A DNA stretch of 64,000 nucleotides from JAITMY01 sp031553765 (GTDB lineage: Bacteria; Bacteroidota; Bacteroidia; Bacteroidales; UBA932). Positions 54,931 through 63,699 of the stretch are shown here, piece by piece. The notes under the pieces were generated by a model. The model had not been told where the DNA came from and did not search any database. It saw only the letters and a list, made by a program, of their open reading frames with translations. Every line of letters starts with the position of its first letter. The first letter of the stretch is position 1. The translations under genes were made by a program, and so were the position numbers. Location of the stretch: assembly GCA_031553765.1 (NCBI GenBank), contig JAVBKY010000002.1, forward strand, positions 124,001 to 188,000, written 5' to 3'.

Positions 54931-56178
54931 CTACACCTTTTTTGCTATCGCTTCAGGGTTGTGCTTATACTTAAATACTATGGCAAATACTATAGCAATT
55001 ACCAGCGCGTAGCCAGCAAATACAAACCAAATAGCAGGCCAATCGCGCACGCCATTTGCCGTAAAATGCTCTACTACCCAACCGCTACCGTAGCCGCCAA
55101 TAGTGGCTCCAAGGCCGTTGGTCATAATCATAAATAAACCCTGCGCGCTGGCACGAATGTTGGACTTTACCTCGCTTTCCACAAACAGTGAGCCCGAAAT
55201 ATTAAAAAAGTCAAATGCCACACCGTACACAATCATAGAAAGCAGCAATGCTACAAAGCCCATTCCACTGGGAGTACCTACGCCAAATAAACCGAAGCGC
55301 AGGAACCAAGCCAGCATGCTCATCAGCATCACATTTTTTATACCAAAACGTTTTAGGAAAAATGGGATAAGTAGAATGCAGAATGTTTCGGAAATTTGCG
55401 ACACCGAAAGCAAAATAATGGGAAAGCGTACCGCGAGGCTATCGGCATACTCGGGAATGCAATGGAAGCTGTCGAGGAAGCTGCTGCCAAAAGCATTGGT
55501 AATTTGTAGCGCCGCACCCAGCAACATGGCAAAAACAAAAAATATTGCCATTTTAGGAATACGGAATAGCTTAAACGCATCAAGCCCCAAAGCCGAAACC
55601 AGAGATCCGTTTCTGGGAGTCTTGGCCGGAGGACAAGCAGGCAAGGTAAACGCGTAAAAACCCAGCACCAGCGCCATTGCCGCACCAAAGTACAGCTGAT
55701 GTTTGCTAAACGCAAAACCCGCAATATCCACAATCCACATAGATAGCACAAAACCCACCGTACCCCACGTACGAATGGGCGGATAGTCCTTCACAATATC
55801 CATCCCCGCCTTTTCAAGCGCGTTGTACGAAACCGTATTAGCCAGCGCAATGGTGGGCATGTACACCATTACGTTAATCAGCATAGCCACAAACATGAGC
55901 GATGGCGACGTAATGGTAGAAATCCACACTAAACATGCGGCGCCCAGCAAATGGCATATCCCCAACAAGCGCTCGGCATTCACCCACCTATCGGCCACAA
56001 TACCCAGCAGCGCAGGCATAAACAACGAGGCAATACCCATGGTAGCATATACGCTGCCTATTTCACCTCCCGTAAAACCCAGCTCACGCCCCATGTATCC
56101 GCCAAGCGAAATAAGCCACGTTCCCCACAATCCAATCTGAAGGAAGTTCAGTATAATCAGTCGCAATCTTAAGCTCAT
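54931..56178 (-). CDS. MFS transporter, nucleoside:H+ symporter (NupG/XapB-like) type
   Basis: Inner-membrane protein of 415 residues with about twelve hydrophobic segments. Features are LIILNFLQIGLWGTWLISLGGYM, the loop IVADRWVNAERLLG, YPPIRTWGTVGFV (typical of the NupG group) and SEVKSNIRASAQGLFMIMTNGLGA. The group takes up nucleosides by proton symport, and a salvage role fits the nucleotidase-like lipoprotein encoded nearby. The short C-terminal helix ends in a basic tail. Sugar transport cannot be excluded. Confidence 0.82.
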   Translation of the reverse strand: MSLRLRLIILNFLQIGLWGTWLISLGGYMGRELGFTGGEIGSVYATMGIASLFMPALLGIVADRWVNAERLLGICHLLGAACLVWISTITSPSLMFVAMLINVMVYMPTIALANTVSYNALEKAGMDIVKDYPPIRTWGTVGFVLSMWIVDIAGFAFSKHQLYFGAAMALVLGFYAFTLPACPPAKTPRNGSLVSALGLDAFKLFRIPKMAIFFVFAMLLGAALQITNAFGSSFLDSFHCIPEYADSLAVRFPIILLSVSQISETFCILLIPFFLKRFGIKNVMLMSMLAWFLRFGLFGVGTPSGMGFVALLLSMIVYGVAFDFFNISGSLFVESEVKSNIRASAQGLFMIMTNGLGATIGGYGSGWVVEHFTANGVRDWPAIWFVFAGYALVIAIVFAIVFKYKHNPEAIAKKV

Positions 56179-56229
56179 AACTCGTATTTTTTTAATGTTA
56201 CGTGCTGCAAGTTACTAAAAAAATTCACT

Positions 56230-56922
56230 TCACAACCCCATTATTTGTAAAATATAGGGCGTAAGTATAGCTGTAAAAACACCGTTCAAAATAAGCGCCA
56301 GACTGGCGTAAGCGCCATAGGTAGGACTAACCTCTACCGAGCGCGAAGTTCCCAGCGCATGGGCGGCAGCGCCCATACTTAGGCCCTGCGCTATCGGGTT
56401 TTCCACTCCAAATAGTTTTAGAATTTTGAACCCAAATATAGCGCCAAACACTCCCGTTATTACCACCGTAGCCGTAGTCAGTGCGGGAATACCGCCAATT
56501 ACCTCCGACACCTCAATGGCAATAGGCGTGGTTACTGATTTTGGTGCTAACGACATCACCACCTCCCTACTTGCCCCCAGCAACCATGCCACCACCGTTA
56601 CCGATACCACCCCCACTATACATGCTGCCAGCTGCGAGAGAATAATGGGCGTAAGCATTTTCTTTATTTTTTCCAGCTGCAGGTAAAGTGGTACGCCTAA
56701 CGCAACTACCGCAGGTTTCAAAAGGAACTCAATAATACGCGCGCCTTTTTTGTAGTACGAATAATCGATATTGCACAAAACAAGAAATGCAATAATACAC
56801 GTAATGCTCACCAAAACGGGATTGAGCAACACCCAACGAGTACGCTGTTGCAGCAGCTGCGCGCCATAGTATACGCCAAAAGTAAGCGCCACCAAAAATA
56901 TTTCGCTTTGCAAAAATTCCAT
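56230..56922 (-). CDS. lrgB: LrgB-family membrane protein
   Basis: 230 residues, mostly hydrophobic, with the family core LAPKSVTTPIAIEVSEVIGG and GAAAHALGTSRSVE. LrgB/CidB proteins work with LrgA/CidA holin-like proteins; in Gram-positives they modulate autolysis, and related plant proteins move glycolate. Start overlaps the lrgA stop by one base (TAATG), so the genes are translationally coupled. It is the last gene of a three-gene operon. Confidence 0.93.
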   Translation of the reverse strand: MEFLQSEIFLVALTFGVYYGAQLLQQRTRWVLLNPVLVSITCIIAFLVLCNIDYSYYKKGARIIEFLLKPAVVALGVPLYLQLEKIKKMLTPIILSQLAACIVGVVSVTVVAWLLGASREVVMSLAPKSVTTPIAIEVSEVIGGIPALTTATVVITGVFGAIFGFKILKLFGVENPIAQGLSMGAAAHALGTSRSVEVSPTYGAYASLALILNGVFTAILTPYILQIMGL

Positions 56923-57266
56923 TACCTTTTCCTCCTAAACAGCTGATGAACCCACCCTGTAACAACCAATACCAGCAACGTACTCACCAGCGTAGCTACC
57001 ACAATCGGGATAAACTCCGCCTTTATTATATCAGCGTATAGCATAAGCGCCACCCCCGATGGGATGAAGAAAAGCATAAGGTTACCCACAAAGAAATCGG
57101 CCACCGCTTTTACCCAATGCAGCTGTAGCACCTTAAAGTGCAACAGTGCTGTAAGCAGCACCATACCTATTATGCTCGACGGGAACTTAACTCCCGTAAC
57201 ATACACCAGCAGTTCACCCACCGTAAGGCAAGCAAAAATTATAGCGCAAGCGCGAATAAAATTCAT
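56922..57266 (-). CDS. lrgA: LrgA/CidA-family holin-like protein
   Basis: Start set at 57266 (MNFIRACAIIFACLTVGELL), where ATG shares one base with the stop of the upstream gene; the longer frame reads antisense-like sequence first. 114 residues with four membrane helices (GVKFPSSIIGMVLLTALLHF and FFVGNLMLFFIPSGVALM are family hallmarks) and the basic end FRRKR. Forms oligomers in the membrane with LrgB as partner. Confidence 0.92.
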   Translation of the reverse strand: MNFIRACAIIFACLTVGELLVYVTGVKFPSSIIGMVLLTALLHFKVLQLHWVKAVADFFVGNLMLFFIPSGVALMLYADIIKAEFIPIVVATLVSTLLVLVVTGWVHQLFRRKR

Positions 57267-58282
57267 TATCCTACTCCTAAAATATAGTGTTCGAAAAAGC
57301 GCAGCAACTCTATTACCAACGCTATGCCCATGTGAATAATTACACCTCCCCAAATATGTCGCGTTTGAAATGCTAATGCTCCCAAAAAGTAACCACCAAA
57401 CAATGCCGATATAGCCTCCAGCGCAGGTTTCCCAAAGTGTATAGCTACATACACCGCCACCATGGGCAACACAGCGTTACGTCCCAGCAGCTTTGCCATC
57501 CCAATTACCAATGCCCCGCGGAAGAATACTTCTACTGCAATAAAATTGAATGTATAAACCAGCTCAAACAAAAATGTATTGAGCCATGCAGGTCGGTCAA
57601 AAACATTCTGAAACAACCACGGTTTATAAACAGGGTAGTACGACAAAAAATCCGATGTGAAAGATGCAAAAATGAGCAGCGGAAACACCACGATATACAA
57701 CGACAAATAGGCTCTTATATGATGTGTACCTTTACACAACCCATACAGGCTTTTTATTTTTCTATCAAAAAAACCTCGGATAAAAATCAGCGGAAGCACA
57801 ATAAATGTGGTGTGACGCGTATATGCAAGCAACTTATAGATATAGGTATCTTCCCAAATCCGACAATCGGATAAATCGACCAGTTCGCGCCACGAAATAT
57901 GAGAAGAAAAGCTGAGTAGAAAAATAAAAACGAAGCTCTTAATGTAGAACCAAGGGTTGGAAAGCGTAGCGTATTCACGCTTAATAACCAGTATAGGAAT
58001 GGACACCATGTAGTATATGGAACCATAGCATAGTAAAAGGTTGAGCAAACGACTTCCAGTTGGAACTGCCCCCCTGTCAACACTGATATTCAAACCCAAA
58101 CCATACACCAACAGCACGCTACACGCTATAAAAAGCACAGCGTAAGCATAGGCTTTGGCATTAAAATCTTGAGTGAAAAAATTGCCAAAATCCCGAAAAA
58201 GCAGGCGAAGATTATTCAACATCAAAACAAAAGAATCTAAAACATCGACAATTAAAGAGGAAACCTCCAAGGCATTGTTCAA
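57266..58282 (-). CDS. CPBP-family membrane protein with altered active-site motif
   Basis: 338 residues with about eight hydrophobic helices. The C-terminal part has the CPBP (CAAX protease-like) layout. Motif 1 reads VEVFFRG instead of EExxxRG (Val250 for the first Glu; Glu251 and Arg255 kept), motif 2 YVAIH (His282, Tyr for Phe), and motif 3 keeps His317 but has Ala321 for the usual Asn. Loss of the first glutamate may abolish protease activity. Start could also be the ATG at 58222. First gene of an operon with lrgA and lrgB, joined by one-base stop/start overlaps. Confidence 0.78.
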   Translation of the reverse strand: MNNALEVSSLIVDVLDSFVLMLNNLRLLFRDFGNFFTQDFNAKAYAYAVLFIACSVLLVYGLGLNISVDRGAVPTGSRLLNLLLCYGSIYYMVSIPILVIKREYATLSNPWFYIKSFVFIFLLSFSSHISWRELVDLSDCRIWEDTYIYKLLAYTRHTTFIVLPLIFIRGFFDRKIKSLYGLCKGTHHIRAYLSLYIVVFPLLIFASFTSDFLSYYPVYKPWLFQNVFDRPAWLNTFLFELVYTFNFIAVEVFFRGALVIGMAKLLGRNAVLPMVAVYVAIHFGKPALEAISALFGGYFLGALAFQTRHIWGGVIIHMGIALVIELLRFFEHYILGVG

Positions 58283-58353
58283 GGTCGTAATTTGCGACCT
58301 TGATTAAACTTTAACATACAATAGTAAACTGCATTTAATTCACTTTGTATTAA

Positions 58354-58552
58354 GCGTTGTAGGCGCGACAACCTTGTAGCCAGAGGTGAAGCCCCTGGTA
58401 GCAATGACAAGTGTGGTATTTTACGCGCGGAGCAAAAGCGTTTTTCAAAGGAAAAAGTTTGCTCCGCACGCCACACTCCATGCCACATCAGGTTACCAGG
58501 GGCTTCACCCCTGGCTACATGCTGACAGTCCTACGGGCTGAAACACCGTAGG
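58354..58552. repeat. REP-like long-hairpin element
   Basis: A 26-bp inverted repeat (58375-58400 and 58494-58519, one mismatch; core CCAGGGGCTTCACC) surrounds nested shorter pairs: AGTGTGG/CCACACT and GCGGAGCAAA/TTTGCTCCGC. The whole can fold into one rod of about 145 nt. It is flanked by two small hairpins: GTTGT/ACAAC on the left and CCTACGG/CCGTAGG (58530-58552) on the right. It resembles the palindromic repeats moved by TnpA-REP (RAYT) enzymes in Bacteroidota. No transposase is present here. Confidence 0.6.
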
Positions 58553-58628
58553 AAAGGTTAGTAAATACAACTACAAAAGTCTAAAAAACAAAAGGCAATG
58601 AATTGATTTACAATTCATTGCCTTTAAG

Positions 58629-58712
58629 TGCCCAGAACAAGACTCGAACTTGCACACCCTTGCGGGCGCCACCCCCTCAAAGTGGTGCGTCTACCAATTT
58701 CGCCATCTGGGC
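58629..58712 (-). tRNA. tRNA-Leu (anticodon GAG)
   Basis: Class II tRNA of 84 nt with acceptor GCCCAGA/TCTGGGC and a long variable arm. The anticodon stem CCACT/GGTGG closes loop TTGAGGG, giving anticodon GAG. It is 29 bp downstream of a second tRNA-Leu with near-identical outer parts. Confidence 0.95.
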
Positions 58713-58741
58713 AACTACTACTTTTGAAGAACTTTTTTTGG

Positions 58742-58825
<84 letters not shown>

Positions 58826-58843
58826 TTTCCTTTTTAGGGATTG

Positions 58844-58873
58844 CAAAGGTACAAAAAATGTCGCAATTGCAAA
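58844..58873 (-). promoter_or_regulatory. Promoter of the tRNA-Leu pair
   Basis: Minus strand TTTG (58873-58870), 18-bp spacer, TACCTTTG (58851-58844), 19 bp before the first tRNA. Confidence 0.78.
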
Positions 58874-58877
58874 ATTA

Positions 58878-59714
58878 TTACTCAAAAATATGATATTGAG
58901 TCAATCGATCAATAGGATATTGTAAAAACTCAACATTATCAACGCCATGCCGCTTAGCTACCTCCTGTAAAATATCCGCGAATAAAAAGCCTACCGACCC
59001 AACTATTCCAAGTTGATAAAGAGAAGAATACACTGCATTCACGTGATTTTCAAAGAAGTTATTGAATGACTCTTCAACCAGCTGTATTACCTTCTCGTTT
59101 TCTCTATTTCTCAAGATAAAATCAAGGAGGGATGCAAGGTAAATGGCAGGAGAATCACCATGATAGACAGCCTGTAGTACCTCCTCGCGTGTTACCCCCT
59201 GCTCATGCAGCTGCTGCGCCAAGCCCTCCGACAATTGGTTGTAGAAAAAAGCCCGTAGCAAACGCTTTCCCAAATCGGTAGCGCTGCCATCATCACCTAA
59301 TATATAGCCAAGCGATTTTGACGTTTTCACAATGGAGTCACCATCGTACAATCCACAGGCAGAACCCGTACCGAGAATGGCGACCACTCCTTCTCTCCTG
59401 CCAAAAAGAGCCCGTGCCGCACCCAAAAAATCGGGCAACACTTCAACATTAGCCTCTACAAAAATTTTGGAAAAAGCAGCAGATAAAATTTTGGTAGCAT
59501 CAGAAGCACCACAACCTGCACCGTAAAAAAATAAGCGTCGTACAGGCACACCCTGCAACTCAGCTGGGGTACGCTCCCTCAGAATTTTAAGCATGTCGGC
59601 AGGCGCCACATGCAGCGGATTCAGACCACGTCCGGCGTAACGTTGATGCGTTCCGTCAGCCAGCACCAAACGCCAATCGGCCTTGGTAGAACCGCTATCA
59701 ACAACCAATATCAA
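58878..59714 (-). CDS. BadF/BadG-type ATPase, probable N-acetylglucosamine kinase
   Basis: 278 residues of the ASKHA fold: phosphate-1 loop MILVVDSGSTKADW, connect loop LFFYGAGCG, phosphate-2 loop VAILGTGSACGLYDG and adenosine motif LGYILGDDGSATDLGKRLL. This matches the short GlcNAc kinases of Bacteroidota, which give GlcNAc-6-phosphate. It would feed the PIG-L fusion and NagB encoded in the glycan array, though it lies 8 kb away and has its own transcription unit. Specificity is inferred. Confidence 0.85.
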   Translation of the reverse strand: MILVVDSGSTKADWRLVLADGTHQRYAGRGLNPLHVAPADMLKILRERTPAELQGVPVRRLFFYGAGCGASDATKILSAAFSKIFVEANVEVLPDFLGAARALFGRREGVVAILGTGSACGLYDGDSIVKTSKSLGYILGDDGSATDLGKRLLRAFFYNQLSEGLAQQLHEQGVTREEVLQAVYHGDSPAIYLASLLDFILRNRENEKVIQLVEESFNNFFENHVNAVYSSLYQLGIVGSVGFLFADILQEVAKRHGVDNVEFLQYPIDRLTQYHIFE

Positions 59715-59806
59715 TTAAAAATTACGAATTAAAAGTTACGAATTGATATTTTTATCGCCCGCAGGGCATTTATCTTTTTATCGTGCGAAGCACATTTATC
59801 TGTGTT

Positions 59807-60361
59807 TTACTTCTCCACCTTCACCCTATAGCTGGCAGAAACCTCTCCTTTGCTTATCTTCACCAACTTCGATTTAAGCAGCTGGCGGCGTATAGATGAA
59901 AGTTTATCTATAAAGGTTTTACCATCCAAGTGGTCGTACTCATGCTGAATAATGCGGGCGCGTATACCATCAAACCACTCATCATGCTGCACAAAGTTTT
60001 CATCGCAGTACTGCATGCGCACACGCGTAGGACGCTTCACATCCTCGTGAATTTTAGGCACGCTCAGGCAGCCTTCGTTATACGCCCAATCTTCGCCATC
60101 TACCTCTACAATATGCGCATTTATAAAAGCCTGCTTAAAATCCTTCCCATCGGGATAATCTTCGCTCAGGCAATCAGCGTCAATTACAAACAGACGAATA
60201 TTTTTCCCTATCTGGGGCGCGGCCAACCCCACCCCATCGGTATGATACATGGTCTCCCACATATCTACCAACAGCTTCTTAAAATCGGGATAGTCCGGTG
60301 TAATATCCTCCGACATCTTACGTAAAACCGGAGAACCGTATAAGTATACAGGTAAAATCAT
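59807..60361 (-). CDS. def: Peptide deformylase
   Basis: Removes the formyl group from nascent proteins at the ribosome exit. 184 residues with the three family motifs GVGLAAPQIG, EGCLSVP and QHEYDHLDGKTFID; the Cys and two His bind the metal and the Glu is catalytic. The start MILPVYLYGSPVLRK is the usual one for this phylum. Confidence 0.97.
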   Translation of the reverse strand: MILPVYLYGSPVLRKMSEDITPDYPDFKKLLVDMWETMYHTDGVGLAAPQIGKNIRLFVIDADCLSEDYPDGKDFKQAFINAHIVEVDGEDWAYNEGCLSVPKIHEDVKRPTRVRMQYCDENFVQHDEWFDGIRARIIQHEYDHLDGKTFIDKLSSIRRQLLKSKLVKISKGEVSASYRVKVEK

Positions 60362-60418
60362 TTTTTAATTGAGAATTAAAAATGGAAAATGGAATCACTC
60401 TCCATTCTCAATTTTTAA

Positions 60419-61621
60419 TTATTTTAATCCTAAGTTATGGCCCATCTTTACCTCTTTGGTTTTGAGATAGGTCAGATTGTGCTTATTGGGTGCTATTACT
60501 ATAGGTACGTTTTCCACTACCTGTAAGTGATAACCTTCAAGCCCCTTACGCTTGAGCGGATTATTGGTCATAAGTCGCATTTTATGCACACCCAACTCAT
60601 GCAGCATGCTGGCTCCTACGCCATAGTCACGCTCGTCGGCACGGAAGCCCATAGCAAGATTAGCCTCCACCGTATCCATGCCCTGCTCCTGCAGCTTATA
60701 CGCATGAATTTTGTTGAACAGGCCAATACCACGACCCTCCTGATTGAGGTAAAGCACCACACCCTTACCCTCCTGCTCTACCATGCGCATTGCTTCATGC
60801 AGCTGATGCCCGCAATCACAACGGCACGAACCGAATATATCGCCCGTAACACATGACGAGTGCACACGTACCAGCACCGGCTCATCGGGCGCCCATGTAC
60901 CTTTTACCAAGGCTACATGCTCCTGCCCATTCGACTTTTGACGAAAAACGATCAAGTCAAAATCACCGTACTCCGTGGGTAAACTCACCCGGTCACCGCG
61001 ATCTACAATGCTATCGCTTTGCAAGCGGTAAGCAATCAAGTCGGCAATAGAAATAATTTTTAGATCAAACTTTTTTGCCACCTCTTCCAGCTGCGGCAAA
61101 CGCGCCATGGTGCCATCCGAGTTCATCACCTCTATGAGCACTCCGGCAGGTTGCAATCCGGCCAAGCGCGCCAGGTCAATGGCAGCTTCGGTATGCCCTG
61201 CACGACGCAGCACCCCCCTATCGCGAGCGCGTAGCGGGTTAATATGTCCCGGACGCCCAAAGTCCTCAGGCTTCATGTTGGGGTCGGCTAAAGCACGAAT
61301 AGTAGCAGCACGGTCATGCGTAGATACGCCTGTGGTGCAGCCATGTCCGAGTAAATCGGTAGTTACGGTAAACGGTGTTTCATGCGAAGAAGTATTGTGC
61401 GACACCTGCAGTTCCAACTCCAACTCGCGGCAGCGCGACTCGGAAAGCGGCACGCAAATTACGCCACGCCCCTCGTTGAGCATAAAGTTCACCATTTCAG
61501 GTGTAACAAATTGGGCAGCAGCAATTAAATCGCCTTCATTCTCGCGATCCTCATCGTCCACCACTATCACAAATTTCCCTCTGCGGATATCCTCTACGGC
61601 TTCTTCTACTGTATTCAACAT
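60419..61621 (-). CDS. ribBA: Bifunctional DHBP synthase/GTP cyclohydrolase II
   Basis: Catalyses the two entry steps of riboflavin synthesis. Start set at 61621 (MLNTVEEAVEDIRRGKF), as the upstream in-frame ATG precedes sequence without family likeness and lies beyond the probable -7 box. 400 residues: RibB in the first half (DDEDRENEGDLIAAAQ, GRPGHINPLRARDRGVLRRAGHTEA) and RibA in the second (HSSCVTGDIFGSCRCDCGHQL with zinc cysteines, LNQEGRGIGLFNK). Both halves are intact. Not linked to other rib genes here. Confidence 0.97.
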   Translation of the reverse strand: MLNTVEEAVEDIRRGKFVIVVDDEDRENEGDLIAAAQFVTPEMVNFMLNEGRGVICVPLSESRCRELELELQVSHNTSSHETPFTVTTDLLGHGCTTGVSTHDRAATIRALADPNMKPEDFGRPGHINPLRARDRGVLRRAGHTEAAIDLARLAGLQPAGVLIEVMNSDGTMARLPQLEEVAKKFDLKIISIADLIAYRLQSDSIVDRGDRVSLPTEYGDFDLIVFRQKSNGQEHVALVKGTWAPDEPVLVRVHSSCVTGDIFGSCRCDCGHQLHEAMRMVEQEGKGVVLYLNQEGRGIGLFNKIHAYKLQEQGMDTVEANLAMGFRADERDYGVGASMLHELGVHKMRLMTNNPLKRKGLEGYHLQVVENVPIVIAPNKHNLTYLKTKEVKMGHNLGLK

Positions 61622-61648
61622 TGGTTTTTCCTTCAAAAATTTGGAGTA

Positions 61649-61656
61649 CAAAGATA
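61649..61656 (-). promoter_or_regulatory. -7 element of ribBA
   Basis: Minus strand TATCTTTG (consensus TAnnTTTG), 28 bp before the chosen ATG. It lies inside the longer frame, which supports the shorter start. No FMN-riboswitch-like leader fits in this space. Confidence 0.65.
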
Positions 61657-61728
61657 GCGAAAATTCAAGGCTTTGCGCAGAAAAATGAAGCAACCTCTAC
61701 GAAATTATTTGAAATAGGCATAAAACAA

Positions 61729-61766
61729 AATTTCCTTTACCCGCCACTTAGTGGGTAAAGGAAATT
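61729..61766 (-). terminator. Terminator of the small lipoprotein gene
   Basis: Stem ATTTCCTTTACCC and complement around a 10-nt loop, followed on the minus strand by TTGTTTTA. It begins 24 bp after the stop codon. Confidence 0.85.
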
Positions 61767-61789
61767 GCTCGTAATAAAACTACAATGGA

Positions 61790-62071
61790 CTATTGGCAAC
61801 TTACAACGTACTTGCCACCCTTTCCGTCAGTCGCATCAGCACCTGCTACATTTTGATTGTTAGCAGCCTTTACAGCAGTGAGATTAGCATCACAATATTG
61901 ACCGTTAGGAAACACTGCTGACGCCTTATCAGGCTGAGAGTTACTTCTGTTAGTAACAGTAACAGTACAATTTTGACAAGTACTTTCTGTTGGGTCGTCG
62001 CCACCACCGCAAGAAGTAACAAATACTACTGCGCCAGCCATAAGCGCCATTGCAATTAAACTTTTTTTCAT
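61790..62071 (-). CDS. Small secreted lipoprotein, function unknown
   Basis: 93 residues with lipoprotein signal MKKSLIAMALMAGAVVFVTS and Cys21, followed by GGGDD, typical of surface-sorted Bacteroidota lipoproteins. The mature part is about 70 residues, rich in Asn, Thr and Asp, and has four further cysteines (CQNC, one in GQYCDAN, one at the penultimate position) that could form two disulfides. I do not recognise a family. A -7 box and a strong terminator make it a single-gene unit. Confidence 0.8.
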   Translation of the reverse strand: MKKSLIAMALMAGAVVFVTSCGGGDDPTESTCQNCTVTVTNRSNSQPDKASAVFPNGQYCDANLTAVKAANNQNVAGADATDGKGGKYVVSCQ

Positions 62072-62116
62072 AATATTTTTTGGTTTAAAATGGTTTAATC
62101 TGGGTTTTTACTTAGG

Positions 62117-62124
62117 CAAATATA
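62117..62124 (-). promoter_or_regulatory. -7 element of the small lipoprotein gene
   Basis: Minus strand TATATTTG, exact consensus, 46 bp before the start codon. Confidence 0.6.
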
Positions 62125-62255
62125 GGGCAAAAAAACATTATTAGTACACTTTTTTTCGCTTTTTTTTAGACTGCAATATTAAAATACATCAAATTTGCAT
62201 GACAATCAATTGGTTAAAATATCGTGTACGTACACAGAGGTATGAATATTTAGCT

Positions 62256-62285
62256 TTTGCAAGGTTAAAAATTGCTGTACTTTTG
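62256..62285 (+). promoter_or_regulatory. Promoter of the methyltransferase gene, nearly leaderless
   Basis: TTTG at 62256-62259, an 18-bp spacer and TACTTTTG at 62278-62285. The ATG follows 5 bp later, so transcription should begin at or beside the start codon. Confidence 0.75.
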
Positions 62286-62290
62286 CAGCC

Positions 62291-63694
62291 ATGAAGCAAA
62301 AAAAACTCCCAATCTTAGAAAACGTCGACATAGTAGACGTAGCAGCCGAGGGCAAGGCTATGGCACGTATAGAAGGCGTTGTATTGTTTGTTCCCTTTGC
62401 CGTACCGGGTGACGTGGTAAACGTACAGCTCACAAAAAAGCGTAGCCACTTTATGGAAGGCTACATCACACAGCTGGTTACCCCTTCACCCCAACGCCTA
62501 ACTCCTTTTTGCGAGCACTACGGCACTTGTGGCGGCTGCAAGTGGCAGCCGCTACCCTACCTCGAACAGCTTAAGTATAAGCAGCGCCAAGTAGAAGATC
62601 AGTTAACGCGTATTGGCAACTTCACAAACCTTACGGTGAACCCTATCATAGGCTCCGAAAAAACTACGCTATATAGAAACAAGCTGGAGTTTACATTTTC
62701 TCACAAACGTTGGGTGCCCAAAGAAGAGCTGGACTTGGGTGAGGAGATAAAGAACCCTGAAGCCCTCGGGTTTCATATTCCCATGAAGTTTGACAAGGTG
62801 CTGGACATTAACCATTGCCATCTTCAAGCAGAACCGTCAAATGCTATTCGCTTATCCATTAAGAAATTTGCAGTAGATAACGGTTACGAATTCTTTAACC
62901 TGCGTGAGCAAACAGGATTAATGCGCAACCTTATTATTCGCACATCAAGTACGGGCGAGCTGATGGTGATTGTTGTTTTTGCCAAAAACGACACGGAGAA
63001 AATCAGCGCGCTCATGCAGCACCTACAGCGCGAATTTCCTCAAATCACATCGTTGCTTTACGTAATAAACGGCAAGCGCAACGATACTATAGGCGATCAG
63101 GAAATTATTTACTTTGCAGGGCGCGACCATATTTTTGAGCAAATGGAAAACTTGCGCTTCAAAATTGGAGCGAAATCATTTTACCAAACCAACTCGGAGC
63201 AGGCGTATAAGCTATACAGCGTAGCGCGCGACTTTGCCCGCCTTACGGGTAACGAGGTCGTGTACGACTTGTACACCGGTACGGGCACCATTGCCAACTT
63301 TGTGGCAAAGAATGCTAAAAAAGTAGTGGGTGTGGAGTACGTGAAGGAGGCCATTGATGATGCTTGGGTAAACGCCCGCCTCAACAACATTGATAACGCC
63401 ACATTTTACGCGGGCGACATGAAGGACGTGCTCAACGATGACTTTATTGCGCAAAACGGCAAGCCCGATGTAGTTATACTCGACCCGCCACGCGCCGGTA
63501 TTCACCCCGATGTGGCGCAAACCATACTGCGCGCCGCGCCCAAGCGCATAGTGTACGTTAGCTGCAACCCCGCCACCCAAGCACGCGACCTTGCGCTAAT
63601 GGCCGAGCAATACCAAATTACCGACGTGCAACCGGTGGATATGTTTCCGCATACGCACCATGTGGAAAATGTGGTAGCATTGACAAGGAGGTAA
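62291..63694 (+). CDS. rlmD: 23S rRNA (uracil-5-)-methyltransferase, RlmD type
   Basis: 467 residues. The N-terminal TRAM domain (ENVDIVDVAAEGKAMARIEG) is followed by the iron-sulfur cluster motif CEHYGTCGGCKW and the SAM-dependent methyltransferase domain (YDLYTGTGTIANFVAK, VILDPPRAGIHPDV, catalytic Cys in YVSCNPATQARDL). It methylates a uridine in 23S rRNA using SAM. The start agrees with the conserved N-terminus of Bacteroidota homologues. RlmD or RlmCD specificity cannot be separated by eye. Confidence 0.94.
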   Translation: MKQKKLPILENVDIVDVAAEGKAMARIEGVVLFVPFAVPGDVVNVQLTKKRSHFMEGYITQLVTPSPQRLTPFCEHYGTCGGCKWQPLPYLEQLKYKQRQVEDQLTRIGNFTNLTVNPIIGSEKTTLYRNKLEFTFSHKRWVPKEELDLGEEIKNPEALGFHIPMKFDKVLDINHCHLQAEPSNAIRLSIKKFAVDNGYEFFNLREQTGLMRNLIIRTSSTGELMVIVVFAKNDTEKISALMQHLQREFPQITSLLYVINGKRNDTIGDQEIIYFAGRDHIFEQMENLRFKIGAKSFYQTNSEQAYKLYSVARDFARLTGNEVVYDLYTGTGTIANFVAKNAKKVVGVEYVKEAIDDAWVNARLNNIDNATFYAGDMKDVLNDDFIAQNGKPDVVILDPPRAGIHPDVAQTILRAAPKRIVYVSCNPATQARDLALMAEQYQITDVQPVDMFPHTHHVENVVALTRR

Positions 63695-63699
63695 TTTCA

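Noticed and set aside
61621..61693. A longer RibBA N-terminus starting at 61693
   Set aside because: The extra 24 residues have no family likeness and lie over the probable -7 box; the ATG at 61621 gives the standard N-terminus.
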